The notes under the pieces are model-generated. The model was not told the DNA's origin and ran no database searches. It worked only from the letters and a program-made list of their open reading frames with translations. A DNA stretch of 64,000 nt from assembly GCF_004521915.1 (NCBI RefSeq), contig NZ_SDKD01000009.1, positions 124,001-188,000 on the forward strand. The letters run 5' to 3'. The position numbers and the translations under genes are program-made. This document shows positions 18,512-28,938 of the stretch, piece after piece. Positions within the stretch are counted from its first letter, which is position 1; every line of letters begins with the position of its first letter. This DNA comes from Brevibacillus migulae. Lineage in GTDB: Bacteria; Bacillota; Bacilli; Brevibacillales; Brevibacillaceae.

Positions 18512-19390
18512 TTATTCCATCCGGGTCCAGGTATCATTGCGCAGCGTGTATATATAGGCCGACTCTCCGACACCTACCAGCTGGTAATCCCCTTTTCCTT
18601 GGCTCAATACGACAAGCCGCTCCGGAGCCTTATGAACGAAAGCGGACCATTCTCCCTTTTCCTTTTTCAGGACACCCTGCTCCGTCGCTACATAGATAGC
18701 TCCGTCGCGTTCATCAATGCAGAGCGAATAGATTTGCTCCACGTTGCCCGGCTGCTCCGGTTCCCACGTCTTATCCGTTGCGTACAGCAAGCCGTACTGG
18801 GTCGCGACATAGATCCGATCCTCGACCTTTTGGTACGCGATTGCATAGACTTCCTGATCGAGCGGCATCCATTTTTTCCACGCTGCTCCGTTCACCGATT
18901 GGTATACACCATCACCGGATACGGCCGCGTATAGATGCAGATCACCGTCTTTTTTCATTCCGATCAAACCGCGAATATCCGGATTTTCCGGCAAGCCCTC
19001 GTTAAAATCGCTCCAGTTCTTTCCGCCGTCTTTCGATTTCTTCATCACATGGTTGCCGCCGATATAGATATTGGTGGAAACTTCGGGATCGATGTACCAC
19101 CCTGCCACATCCACGCTTGCCAGCTTTGGCGAGATCTCATACCACAGATTGTTGTCCGATGAACTGAATAATCCTGCAAACGTGCCGATCCATATTTTTT
19201 CACTGTCTGTCATCGCCAGATTATGGATGACCGCTCCTTTTTGCAGCACATCCTGATAGGTTAAATCCCCCAAAACCGTAGCGGCGACAACCGATGACTT
19301 TCCGTTTTCTGTAGAAGATTCTTGACTACTGCAGCCTGTCGCTACCAGAAATAAAGCAAGACCGATCCAAAATCGTATAATGCCCTTCAT
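18512..19390 (-). CDS. Lipoprotein with BNR/YCF48-like beta-propeller repeats
   Basis: About 292 residues. The signal ends in the lipobox VATGC, so it is membrane anchored outside the cell. The mature part has repeats of the type SKDGGKNWSDFNEGLPENPD, GDGVYQSVNGAAWKKW and YGLLYATDKTWEPEQPG, spaced as in sortilin/BNR propellers. ATG at 19390 is preferred over GTG at 19399 because AAGGAA is spaced properly only for the former. It lies between ligA (36 bases) and ppx. No enzyme motif is visible; a ligand-binding or scaffold role is possible. Confidence 0.75.
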   Translation of the reverse strand: MKGIIRFWIGLALFLVATGCSSQESSTENGKSSVVAATVLGDLTYQDVLQKGAVIHNLAMTDSEKIWIGTFAGLFSSSDNNLWYEISPKLASVDVAGWYIDPEVSTNIYIGGNHVMKKSKDGGKNWSDFNEGLPENPDIRGLIGMKKDGDLHLYAAVSGDGVYQSVNGAAWKKWMPLDQEVYAIAYQKVEDRIYVATQYGLLYATDKTWEPEQPGNVEQIYSLCIDERDGAIYVATEQGVLKKEKGEWSAFVHKAPERLVVLSQGKGDYQLVGVGESAYIYTLRNDTWTRME

Positions 19391-19426
19391 CTCTCTCACT
19401 TCCTTACTGCAGTCTTCTACGCGCTT

Positions 19427-21469
<2,043 letters not shown>

Positions 21470-23836
21470 TTACACTTTTTCTACAGGGGCGAACTTGGCC
21501 AACAGCTTCTTGATGCCGGTTGGACTTGGGAACGCGATATCCAGTTCGAGATCATCGCCGCTTCCTTTCGTCTTCACGATGGTGCCGATTCCCCATTTCG
21601 CATGCTTAACCTTATCTCCTAATCTCCACTCGACGCCAGAAGCTGCTCCATGATGCGGCAGCTTGACGGGCTGTGTGAAGCTTCGTGCCGCCGGAGCAGC
21701 ACCGCCCGTGGCAGCCGTGGGCTTCGCCGCGAAACGAGATTCCCCGCTGCGGTTGCCAAAGCTTGAACCTGTGCTCCCAAAACTTCCGCCGCTTCTGGCT
21801 CCAAAGCCGCTGCCTCCGCCACCAAAGCCAGCTCCACTGCGTCCAAGCCCGAAGCCGCCGCCTGCCGGTGAACTGCTCCGTTCTGTCCCTTCCAGCAGCT
21901 CCTCCGGGATTTCCTGCAGAAAGCGGGAAGCCGGATTGTAGTTGGTTCGGCCAAAGAGGGTACGCATTTTTGCACCCGTGACATAGAGGCGCTCCTCCGC
22001 CCGGGTAATCCCCACATAAGCGAGACGGCGCTCCTCTTCCATCTCCGTATCGTCAAACAAAGCGCGGCTGTGCGGGAAGACACCTTCCTCCATGCCCACC
22101 AGAAACACGACCGGAAACTCCAATCCTTTGGCACTGTGCAAAGTCATCAGCGTCACTTGCCCATCCACGGCTTCCGGCGCTTTTTCTTCCGCATCTTCGC
22201 CCAGTGTATCAATATCCGCGACCAAGGCCAAATCGGTCAGGAAGGCGAGCAAGGTGCGGTCTTCGCTTTTCTTCTCGAACTCCTGCGTGACAGACAGAAA
22301 CTCCTCGATGTTTTCCAGTCTGGCTGCGGCTTCGATGGTCTTTTCCTCGCGCAAGGAATCACGGTAGCCAGTCCGTTTCAGCACTTCTTCCACCAGCTCC
22401 GTTACGCTCAGGAAATCCGCCATTTCGATCAGATTGGTCATGAGCTCGCCAAAGGCGCTGATCGCATTCGTCGTGCGTGCAGGCAGTCCCATGTAGCCCA
22501 CTTCCTGGATCGCCGCATACATGCTCATGCCATGTGCGGCTGCGTAAGAAGAAAGCTTCTCGACCGTCGTGTCCCCGATATTGCGTTTCGGTACATTGAT
22601 AATCCGGGTCAGGCTGATGTCATCATCCGGGTTGGAAATGACCCGCAGGTAAGCCAATACATCCTTAATCTCTTTTCGGTCATAGAACTTCGTGCCGCCC
22701 ACGATCGTATACGGTATGTTCGATTTGACGAACACATCCTCGATCACACGGGACTGCGCATTGGTCCGATACAGAATGGCAAACTTGTCATAACGGCGGT
22801 AGGTAGCCAGCTGCTGTTTGATGGTTTCTACGATGAAGTAGGCTTCCTCATGCTCGGAATCGCCCTGGAAGTAATAGATCTTATCGCCCGTCTGATTCTC
22901 GGTCCACAGATTCTTTTCCTTGCGCCCTGCGTTATTCGCAATCACCTTGTTGGCGGCGTCCAGAATCGTCTTGGTGGAGCGGTAATTTTGCTCCAGCTTG
23001 ATGATCTTTGCCTCCTGGTAGTCTTTCTCAAAGTTCAAAATGATGGAGATATCCGCACCGCGCCATTTATAGATACTTTGGTCGGCATCCCCCACGCAGC
23101 AGACATTGCGGTACTTTTCGCCAAGCATCTTGATCAACAAGTATTGCGCCCGGTTGGTATCTTGATACTCGTCCACATGGATATAGCGGAACTTCTTCTG
23201 ATAGAATTCTAACACCTCTGGTACTTCCTGGAAAAGGCGAACGGTGGTCATGATCAAATCGTCAAAATCCAGCGATTGGTTGGTGCGCAGCTTTTTTTGA
23301 TACAGCTCGTAGACGCGGGCGACGTTTTTGGTAAAAGGATCGCCTACACGCTCGGCGTATTTGGCTGCGGTGAGCAGTTCATTTTTCGCCCCGCTGATGG
23401 CCGCCAGCACAGAGCGCGGCTCACACTGTTTCGGATCAATATTCAGCTCTTTCAGACACTGCTTGACTACCGACAGCTGATCCCCCGCATCCAAAATGCT
23501 AAAGCTGCGATTAATGCCCAGGCGGTCGATATCCCGTCGCAAAATGCGCACACAGAGGGAGTGGAACGTGGAAATCCAGATCTCCTCCCCGCCCGCTCCC
23601 ACGATGCTCTGCACCCGGTTTTTCATTTCTCTGGCCGCTTTATTCGTAAACGTGATCGCCAGGATGCTCCAAGGCGCCACATTTTTTTGCGAAATCAAAT
23701 AAGCGATCCGCTGTGTCAGCACTCTTGTCTTTCCGCTGCCCGCACCCGCGAGGATCAAGACGGGACCTTCTGTATGTTGGACGGCTTCAGCTTGCTGCGG
23801 ATTCAAGCCAGCCAGCAAATTCCCCTTTGAAAACAT
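21470..23836 (-). CDS. pcrA: ATP-dependent DNA helicase PcrA (UvrD/Rep family)
   Basis: A 788-residue SF1A helicase. Walker A ([20 protein letters not shown]), the DEYQDT box ([14 protein letters not shown]), motif III ([14 protein letters not shown]) and late motifs ([36 protein letters not shown]) are intact. The C-terminal RNA polymerase-binding Tudor-like fold ([20 protein letters not shown]) is present. Between them, residues about 654-720 are a Gly/Ser/Phe-rich segment (such as [18 protein letters not shown]), making it some 50 residues longer than B. subtilis PcrA. It heads the pcrA-ligA-lipoprotein-ppx-camS cluster. Confidence 0.97.
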   Translation of the reverse strand: MFSKGNLLAGLNPQQAEAVQHTEGPVLILAGAGSGKTRVLTQRIAYLISQKNVAPWSILAITFTNKAAREMKNRVQSIVGAGGEEIWISTFHSLCVRILRRDIDRLGINRSFSILDAGDQLSVVKQCLKELNIDPKQCEPRSVLAAISGAKNELLTAAKYAERVGDPFTKNVARVYELYQKKLRTNQSLDFDDLIMTTVRLFQEVPEVLEFYQKKFRYIHVDEYQDTNRAQYLLIKMLGEKYRNVCCVGDADQSIYKWRGADISIILNFEKDYQEAKIIKLEQNYRSTKTILDAANKVIANNAGRKEKNLWTENQTGDKIYYFQGDSEHEEAYFIVETIKQQLATYRRYDKFAILYRTNAQSRVIEDVFVKSNIPYTIVGGTKFYDRKEIKDVLAYLRVISNPDDDISLTRIINVPKRNIGDTTVEKLSSYAAAHGMSMYAAIQEVGYMGLPARTTNAISAFGELMTNLIEMADFLSVTELVEEVLKRTGYRDSLREEKTIEAAARLENIEEFLSVTQEFEKKSEDRTLLAFLTDLALVADIDTLGEDAEEKAPEAVDGQVTLMTLHSAKGLEFPVVFLVGMEEGVFPHSRALFDDTEMEEERRLAYVGITRAEERLYVTGAKMRTLFGRTNYNPASRFLQEIPEELLEGTERSSSPAGGGFGLGRSGAGFGGGGSGFGARSGGSFGSTGSSFGNRSGESRFAAKPTAATGGAAPAARSFTQPVKLPHHGAASGVEWRLGDKVKHAKWGIGTIVKTKGSGDDLELDIAFPSPTGIKKLLAKFAPVEKV

Positions 23837-24019
23837 CAGTCACTGCCACCTTTCAATAGAAAACTTGGCTGCGCCAAGCTTTTGTGCGGAGCCTAAAAAA
23901 GAAAAAAGAAGACATACGTTCTTATTTTGACATATCTTTGGTTGGGATGCTAGTTCATTATCTGCCAACGCGCAACCGTGTTTTCATCTGATTGCAAAAG
24001 TTCGATGAAACGAAAAGAC

Positions 24020-24048
24020 CGCCGGCCATTTCTCTGCCGACAGTCTGC
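24020..24048 (-). terminator. Probable terminator after the 53-residue gene
   Basis: AGACTGTCGGC / GCCGGCGGTCT form an imperfect stem, followed on the minus strand by TTTTCGTTT. It would separate the small gene from pcrA. Confidence 0.45.
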
Positions 24049-24057
24049 TTTTCCCTT

Positions 24058-24219
24058 TTATTTTTTCGCTTGTTTTAAGAGGAGCTGCATGGACATCACT
24101 CGCACGGCATGCATGATGCTTTTGGTTTCTTCCGCATCCAGCTCGTTCATCATTTTTTCTTCCTGCTCATTCAGGTAACTTTCTACCCACATTGGATCCA
24201 GCATCTTGTTGTTCGGCAC
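24058..24219 (-). CDS. Small acidic hypothetical protein, 53 residues
   Basis: GTG at 24219 lies 7 bases after a perfect AGGAGG, which decides the start over an in-frame ATG seven codons upstream that contains this site. The product (PNNKMLDPMWVESYLNEQEE ... SIMHAVRVMSMQLLLKQAKK) is mostly helical with an acidic middle. I recognise no family. It lies upstream of pcrA on the same strand, with its own terminator. Confidence 0.6.
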   Translation of the reverse strand: MPNNKMLDPMWVESYLNEQEEKMMNELDAEETKSIMHAVRVMSMQLLLKQAKK

Positions 24220-24396
24220 AATCGTTCCTCCTAGGCACATAGTTAATCCCTCTCCTTGTATATCGACATTTCATTCTAGGATTGAACGGCCAAATGGAGG
24301 AAAGCGGCTCAAGCGTTTCCAGTGTTGCCTAAAGTTGTCCTGCAAGCTTCCGTACTGACCAATCACGGGAGGCGAAGCGATTGTGCTTGTCCAATG

Positions 24397-24424
24397 AAAG
24401 TAGGGATGGTTCCCCTACTTTTCT
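24397..24424. terminator. Terminator downstream of the YmaF-like gene
   Basis: AAAGTAGGG and CCCTACTTT form a 9-base stem about 15 bases past the ymaF-like stop; a short T tract follows on each strand. Confidence 0.5.
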
Positions 24425-24437
24425 ATGCGCAATGCGT

Positions 24438-24821
24438 TCAAACCAATGGTCTGTCAATGAGTGTGGCAAAATTGAAAGCATGGACATGCCCATCGTCAAA
24501 TGTAGTGGTTCCTTTCACAAAATGAATATGTTTTCCGTTTCCAACAGGAATCGCCGGGCCGGTCACAATCCGACGAAGTTGATGGTGGTGATCAAGGAAA
24601 TCGGTATTCGTTTTAATCACATGCACATGGCTTTTCCCAAATGGAATCGCTTCACCAGTAACTCCAGCGAAACGATGATTATGCCGATCATCGCCCTCTT
24701 CTGCGAGTTTGGTACTTCCCAGGAATTCATGGACATGTCTTTGCCTTACTTTCCCTTTTGATTTGGTTTTTGCTTTTGCTTTGGATTTGATTTTCCATTG
24801 AATCCTATTAGCAGCAACCAT
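24438..24821 (-). CDS. YmaF family histidine-rich protein
   Basis: About 127 residues with a basic N-terminal tail (KIKSKAKAKTKSKGKVRQ) and a His-rich YmaF domain made of repeats: RHVHEFLGSTKLAEEGDDRH, KSHVHVIKTNTDFLDHHHQ, GPAIPVGNGKHIHFVKGTTT and DDGHVHAFNFAT. YmaF of B. subtilis has no assigned function; the regular HxH pairs suggest metal binding or a coat-like structure. ATG at 24821 follows AAGGAAGG; a TTG just before it is less well placed. It lies downstream of the drug-type MFS gene. Confidence 0.8.
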   Translation of the reverse strand: MVAANRIQWKIKSKAKAKTKSKGKVRQRHVHEFLGSTKLAEEGDDRHNHRFAGVTGEAIPFGKSHVHVIKTNTDFLDHHHQLRRIVTGPAIPVGNGKHIHFVKGTTTFDDGHVHAFNFATLIDRPLV

Positions 24822-24952
24822 CAATACCTTCCTTTCACCATTGAGATGCTACCATAGTATTAATGGGGGCCAGTACGAGAACTAGGTATTCACCCTAATT
24901 TGGGGTTTATTGGTTTGCTTTTAAGCCTTGGGCGAGCAGCTTCGTCCCCTCT

Positions 24953-26377
24953 TTATGCAGTCGCTTGAGACGAATCACCTGCCTTGGCTTTTTTCGTTTT
25001 CAGTATGCTGTACGTTACGACGCAGCCGATAACCGCAATTGCCGCAATCAGGTAGAAGGCGGTCTGTATGGCTCCATTCAGATCGGCTGGTTGCAGATTT
25101 TCCAAAGCAGTATTTGACCCCAACCGTGCGGAGATCAATGCCATTAGCACGGCTAACCCGATAGAGCCGCCGATTTGCTGTCCAGTCGAGACGATCGCGG
25201 AGGCGACACCTTGTTCATGGATGTCAATGCCTGTAGACGCTGCAATGTACATGGTCGTAAAGACAAGAGCCTGACCCAGACCGGCAATGACCGTCCCCGG
25301 GATGATCCCCCAGGCTGATCCCGTTTCAGACAGCTGGGCGAGAAGGAGAAAACCGATCGCACCAAGGACCATCCCGCTTGCAATCGTTCCGGAAACACCG
25401 ATGGAAGCAACCGATCGATTGACCAGTCTCGCACCTGCAAAGGCACTGATGGTCAGAGGTAAAAAGCTCAATCCCGACTGTATCGCGGTAAAATGAAGGA
25501 CCTCCTGCGTGTACAGCGTCAGGAAATAGTACAAGGTACCGAAAGAGGCGGAGAATAATGCTGCCGATAGCGTGGCCCCGACCAAACTGCGGTTGCGAAA
25601 CAACCGAAACGGAAGCAAAGGGTCCCTTGTCCGGGCTTCAATGACGACAAACAACAGCAGCAAAGCAACGCCGGCAAGGCCTGGAATGATCGTGCCAGTG
25701 TGCAGCCAGCCTTCCGCAGGCGATTGGATCAGATAATAGACGATCAGGATCATCCCCAGTGTCACCGAAAACGCTCCGGCAAGATCGTAATGACGCGTTT
25801 TCGATTGGCTGCTGCTTTCCATGAGAACAAACGGAGTCAGAATCATAACAAAGAGAGCGATCGGCACATTCACGAGGAAGGTTGATTCCCAGCCAATATA
25901 GCTCGTTAACACCCCGCCCAGCAGCAAACCAAGCGACAAGCCGACGCCCCCCATAGCTGCCCATATTCCCAGCGCACGGTTGCGTTCTACCCCTTCTTCA
26001 AAATTGGACATGATCAGCGACAAGGTAGAAGGGGAAAGCAATGCTCCGCCCAGACCTTGCAGACCCCTTGCGAGAATCAAGAGCAACTGGGAATCGGAAA
26101 CCCCACCGAGCAGCGAGCCGAGGCCAAAAAGCCCCATCGCAATGAGAAACATTTTTCGCCTGCCAAGTAAATCCGACAGTCTGCCGCCAATCAGCAAAAA
26201 TCCGCCGTAAATCAAGGAGTACGCACTTACCACCCACTGCAAATGATTGGTTGTAAATCCAAGATCAGCGGCAAGCGAAGGCAACGCCACATAGATGATC
26301 GTATAGTCAAGCGCCAGAATCAACTGGGATAAGGCAAGGATAAAGATGGCCAATCCCTTGTGTCTGTTTTGATTCAT
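24953..26377 (-). CDS. MFS drug efflux transporter, DHA2 (EmrB/QacA) family
   Basis: The 474-residue protein has about 14 membrane helices and the family motifs: motif D (LDYTIIYVALPSLAADLG), motif A (GGRLSDLLGRRKMFLIAMGL) and motif C-like (GVGLSLGLLLGGVLTSYIG). Such proteins export toxic organic compounds by proton exchange. ATG at 26377 follows AAGGGAG. The TetR gene lies upstream on the same strand, and two operator-like 12-mers occupy the gap between them, so inducible expression is likely. The substrate is unknown. Confidence 0.9.
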   Translation of the reverse strand: MNQNRHKGLAIFILALSQLILALDYTIIYVALPSLAADLGFTTNHLQWVVSAYSLIYGGFLLIGGRLSDLLGRRKMFLIAMGLFGLGSLLGGVSDSQLLLILARGLQGLGGALLSPSTLSLIMSNFEEGVERNRALGIWAAMGGVGLSLGLLLGGVLTSYIGWESTFLVNVPIALFVMILTPFVLMESSSQSKTRHYDLAGAFSVTLGMILIVYYLIQSPAEGWLHTGTIIPGLAGVALLLLFVVIEARTRDPLLPFRLFRNRSLVGATLSAALFSASFGTLYYFLTLYTQEVLHFTAIQSGLSFLPLTISAFAGARLVNRSVASIGVSGTIASGMVLGAIGFLLLAQLSETGSAWGIIPGTVIAGLGQALVFTTMYIAASTGIDIHEQGVASAIVSTGQQIGGSIGLAVLMALISARLGSNTALENLQPADLNGAIQTAFYLIAAIAVIGCVVTYSILKTKKAKAGDSSQATA

Positions 26378-26406
26378 ACCTACAATCTCCCTTCGAAATT
26401 TTTACA

Positions 26407-26418
26407 GACCATTCAGTC
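26407..26418. promoter_or_regulatory. TetR operator-like 12-mer, site A
   Basis: GACCATTCAGTC lies 30 bases upstream of the MFS start, overlapping the likely -10 region. It differs from site C at two of 12 positions. Confidence 0.5.
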
Positions 26419-26476
26419 CAAAAAGAACAAATAAAAAAGTACGTTTCCAGACGTCCATCCCGACTTTCATTTTCCA

Positions 26477-26488
26477 GATCGATCGGTC
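26477..26488. promoter_or_regulatory. TetR operator-like 12-mer, site B
   Basis: GATCGATCGGTC lies between the TetR stop and the MFS start. It differs from site C at two of 12 positions. Confidence 0.45.
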
Positions 26489-26531
26489 TAAAATGTGCAA
26501 AATAATAATGAAGCCCCCATTCGCTTCACTA

Positions 26532-27116
26532 TTAATCAAGAGCAGAAAGAGTAACTGCTACGATATCGTCCAAGACCTGCGGAACGGAAGTCAACTTAGC
26601 CGTTTGGGTCAAAGACAGCCGCGCATGATTCAGATAGCGGGCCAAAGCCACAAGGTTATCGTGACGGTCGCTGAGTTCGCCTTGCTCTTTCGCACGAACC
26701 AGTGCTTCATGAAAGGCCTGCTCCAGCCGGGCGACATCCTGTTGGAAAAACGCGGCGATTTCCGGAATATGCGGAACTTGGTCGATCGCGCTATGCATGA
26801 TAAAGCATTCCTTGCGCCGCCTTTCATCTTTCAGCACATTTGCGCCTTCGCGAAAGATCCGGGCGATCGCTTCCTTGACTGCTCCTGGACGTTGGAGTTC
26901 AGCAAGCACCACTTCCGTTTTCGCCGTCACATAGTGTTTGACGGCAGACACGAACAGATCCTGCTTTGTCCCATATGTGTCATACAGGCTTTGACGGGCA
27001 ATCCCCAAGCCATCGAGCAAATTTTGCAGCGAAGTCCCCTCATAGCCATAGTGACCGAAGACTTCCATCGCCTTATGCAAAACCATCGTCGTATCGAACT
27101 CCTTGCTTCTGCCCAC
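26532..27116 (-). CDS. TetR/AcrR family transcriptional regulator
   Basis: The 194-residue protein starts at GTG 27116, 8 bases after AAGGAGGT (VGRSKEFDTTMVLHKAMEVF). The N-terminal helix-turn-helix is typical (GYEGTSLQNLLDGLGIARQS then LYDTYGTKQDLFVSAV). The C-terminal half is the ligand-binding part. It is upstream of the DHA2 transporter and most likely represses it and itself. An operator-like 12-mer lies 41 bases upstream of its start. Confidence 0.92.
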   Translation of the reverse strand: MGRSKEFDTTMVLHKAMEVFGHYGYEGTSLQNLLDGLGIARQSLYDTYGTKQDLFVSAVKHYVTAKTEVVLAELQRPGAVKEAIARIFREGANVLKDERRRKECFIMHSAIDQVPHIPEIAAFFQQDVARLEQAFHEALVRAKEQGELSDRHDNLVALARYLNHARLSLTQTAKLTSVPQVLDDIVAVTLSALD

Positions 27117-27157
27117 TTCCCGACACCTCCTTTCCAGTATTATCATATCTCTTTTCG

Positions 27158-27169
27158 GATCGTTCAGTC
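27158..27169. promoter_or_regulatory. TetR operator-like 12-mer, site C
   Basis: GATCGTTCAGTC lies upstream of the TetR gene and fits GAYCRWTCRGTC, which also covers sites A and B. The position suits autoregulation. Confidence 0.5.
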
Positions 27170-27290
27170 AAGAAAAATAACAAACTAAATCCACTGTCTC
27201 CTGGAAAAGCAGGAATTATCTCCTCTCCTGCCAAATTCATTTTTTGATTGAACCCGCCAATACACATTATCCTGTCGAGGTGAGCAGTAC

Positions 27291-27800
27291 ATGGGGATCT
27301 ATGGAAAGGATACCTCCAAGCACGTAACGTTATGTTTTTATCGCCCAGAGCATTCTGCTGGTTTATCCGCCTTTTATCTGCCAGAGGAGCAAAAGCAATT
27401 TACCGCATTGCCTGCTGAGGTACTCAGCGAGTCCCTGCGTGATTCCAATCGTCACCCTGTCGTCATTACGGCTGGCGAGAAGCCAGTCGGATTTTTCGTA
27501 TTGCATCATGGAAAAGAGATCGGTCCCTTTACCAGCAACGAAAGAGCACTGCTGCTCCGTGCCTTTTCCATTGATCATGTTCATCAGGGAATGGGCTATG
27601 CCAAAGCTGCCATGCTGCTTTTGCCTGCGTTTACGGCCAAGCATTTCCCCGACTTAACAGAAATCGTACTTGCGGTGAATGCCCGCAATCTGGCAGCCAA
27701 ACGCCTCTATGAAAAAACAGGCTTTCAAGATAAAGGGATAACGAGAATGGGGAAAAACGGCCTTCAGCACGTGTTGCATTATGAATTGCCAAAATATTAA
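27291..27800 (+). CDS. GNAT family N-acetyltransferase
   Basis: A 169-residue protein with GNAT features: a beta4-like strand (PVGFFVLHHGKEIG), the acetyl-CoA binding region (LRAFSIDHVHQGMGYAKAAML), and the C-terminal block LAVNARNLAAKRLYEKTGFQ. ATG at 27291 follows GAGGTGAG. It is the only plus-strand gene apart from the toxin in this stretch. The acceptor is unknown. The last codon is 22 bases before the toxin promoter. Confidence 0.88.
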   Translation: MGIYGKDTSKHVTLCFYRPEHSAGLSAFYLPEEQKQFTALPAEVLSESLRDSNRHPVVITAGEKPVGFFVLHHGKEIGPFTSNERALLLRAFSIDHVHQGMGYAKAAMLLLPAFTAKHFPDLTEIVLAVNARNLAAKRLYEKTGFQDKGITRMGKNGLQHVLHYELPKY

Positions 27801-27819
27801 TTTTTCTTCAAGTTCAACA

Positions 27820-27828
27820 TGCTATAAT
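27820..27828 (+). promoter_or_regulatory. Extended -10 promoter of the toxin mRNA
   Basis: TGCTATAAT is a perfect extended -10. A weak T-rich -35 precedes it. Transcription would start near 27835, giving a leader of about 62 bases. Confidence 0.6.
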
Positions 27829-27869
27829 AGCAAGGAACAATAGAAACGGCTCCTCAAGGGTGGTCGGCT

Positions 27870-27891
27870 CATCCCCGTCAGAAAGGGGGTG
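27870..27891 (+). promoter_or_regulatory. Hairpin sequestering the toxin ribosome binding site
   Basis: CATCCCC (27870-27876) pairs with GGGGGTG (27885-27891, one wobble). The second arm is the Shine-Dalgarno sequence of the toxin, so translation would be blocked until the stem opens. Confidence 0.55.
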
Positions 27892-27896
27892 ATGCC

Positions 27897-27977
27897 ATGA
27901 CAGTATATGAGACTCTCAGTGTGATGATCGCATTTGGGACACTCATTATTCTGCTTCTGAACAATAAAAAGAAGTAG
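27897..27977 (+). CDS. Putative holin-like toxin peptide, 26 residues (type I TA)
   Basis: The peptide reads MTVYETLSVMIAFGTLIILL then LNNKKK. It has a short N-terminal part, one membrane helix and a basic tail. This matches the 'putative holin-like toxin' family of Firmicutes, which begins MTVxExLxxMIxFG and is thought to act in type I toxin-antitoxin systems by damaging the membrane. GGGGGTG precedes the ATG with a 5-base spacer. The surrounding promoter, sequestering hairpin, long-range repeats and an antisense terminator support a regulated toxin. Confidence 0.75.
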   Translation: MTVYETLSVMIAFGTLIILLLNNKKK

Positions 27978-28100
27978 ATCACCCTTGAGTCACCACGCTC
28001 AATGATCTACTCCCTGCAACATGAGCCGCCCCTCTAGAGGGAACGTCTATTGTTTAGTCGTATGGTGTTCCAGCACCATACGGCTTTTTTGCTTCAGCTT
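27962..28100 (-). ncRNA. Predicted antisense antitoxin RNA
   Basis: On the minus strand TGGTAGTAT (extended -10, complement of 28107-28115) could start an RNA near 28100. A perfect stem AGTAGATCA / TGATCTACT (27973-27981, 28003-28011) with an inner TTGAG/CTCAA pair is followed by TCTTTTTATT, an intrinsic terminator reading on the minus strand only. The RNA of about 139 bases would pair with the 3' end of the toxin mRNA. Boundaries are predictions. Confidence 0.45.
28059..28090 (+). terminator. Terminator of the toxin mRNA
   Basis: CGTATGGTG and CACCATACG form a 9-base perfect stem with a 6-base loop, followed by GGC and six Ts on the plus strand. Confidence 0.85.
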
Positions 28101-28182
28101 TCCTATATACTACCACATTCTCCTGAACTTATCACATATTTTTATATTCATTTCCCACTTTACCGATCTGTAAATGCAAAGA

Positions 28183-28206
28183 CGCAATGGACTCTTAACC
28201 GTTGCG
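28183..28206 (-). terminator. Probable terminator after pcrB
   Basis: CGCAATGG / CCGTTGCG (one G-T pair) lies 17 bases past the pcrB stop, followed by TCTTTGC on the minus strand. Confidence 0.4.
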
Positions 28207-28222
28207 CCTCTACACCTGACCG

Positions 28223-28921
28223 TTATACACCGTCCAGCTCCCGCACCGCTTTCACCGTCGACAGTGCAGCTGACAGGTCTTCATAAATCACATTGCCCAC
28301 TACAATCGTATCCGCGATCGCTGCCATCTCGCTTGCTTGTGCAGCCGTCCGAATTCCTCCGCCGTAAAACAACTGTGCATTGGCAGCGCCCGCTTTGCAC
28401 GCTCGTACAAACTCGGGATCTCCGTAACAGCCGCTGTATTCCGCATAGACGATTGGCAAGCGGCAAATCCGGGAAGCGACCTGGGCATACGCCTTCGCTT
28501 CTTCCTTGGAGGTTACCGCCTTGGCTTTCGTCACTTTCGCCACGGCGGCCTCCGGATTCAAAATGACATAGCCTTCCGTGACGATGTCATCCCAATGAAT
28601 ATAAGACCCATACGCATGCAATCCCTCGACATGCGGCGCAAATATCCAGTCTGGATCCCCTGCGTTCAGCACCAATGGAATCAGAAAAGCGTCAAAGCCT
28701 GGAACCACGGCCTGCAGACTCGATACCTCGAGAACAGCCGGCACCGCATAACGACGAATCCTGGACATGAGCTCCAAGGTATTGTCAAATGTGATGCCCT
28801 GAGTTCCGCCCACGATCACTGCATCGGTGCCAGATTCACAAAGAGCTTCGAGCGCTTCTTCTCCCAAGCTTTTATCAGGATCCAATTTGAATGTATGACG
28901 CCAGCCAGTCATGTCAATCAC
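28223..28921 (-). CDS. pcrB: Heptaprenylglyceryl phosphate synthase
   Basis: The 232-residue TIM-barrel protein has the PcrB/GGGPS motifs: HTFKLDPDKSLGEEALEAL, TDAVIVGGTQGITFDNTLEL, IVYAEYSGCYGDPEFV and the phosphate-binding YGGGIRTAAQASEMA. It joins heptaprenyl diphosphate to sn-glycerol-1-phosphate, making archaeal-type ether lipid in bacilli. GTG at 28921 follows GGGAGG. yerC lies 17 bases upstream on the same strand. In B. subtilis pcrA follows directly; here about 4.4 kb of other genes intervene. Confidence 0.95.
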   Translation of the reverse strand: MIDMTGWRHTFKLDPDKSLGEEALEALCESGTDAVIVGGTQGITFDNTLELMSRIRRYAVPAVLEVSSLQAVVPGFDAFLIPLVLNAGDPDWIFAPHVEGLHAYGSYIHWDDIVTEGYVILNPEAAVAKVTKAKAVTSKEEAKAYAQVASRICRLPIVYAEYSGCYGDPEFVRACKAGAANAQLFYGGGIRTAAQASEMAAIADTIVVGNVIYEDLSAALSTVKAVRELDGV

Positions 28922-28938
28922 GTATGCTGCCTCCCAAT

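Larger units (their letters stand above)
27853..28028 (+). other. Long-range inverted repeats in the toxin transcript
   Basis: CTCAAGGGTG (27853-27862) is perfectly complementary to CACCCTTGAG (27980-27989) just after the stop codon. CGGCTCAT (27865-27872) is complementary to ATGAGCCG (28021-28028). The 5' leader can therefore fold back on the 3' region. The two pairings are in the same order on both sides, so they cannot nest and may be alternative states. Confidence 0.5.

Noticed and set aside
27853..28028. Fst/par-type direct repeats at the toxin locus
   Set aside because: The shared segments are inverted on the plus strand, not direct, so the antisense RNA is not complementary to the toxin leader as in par.
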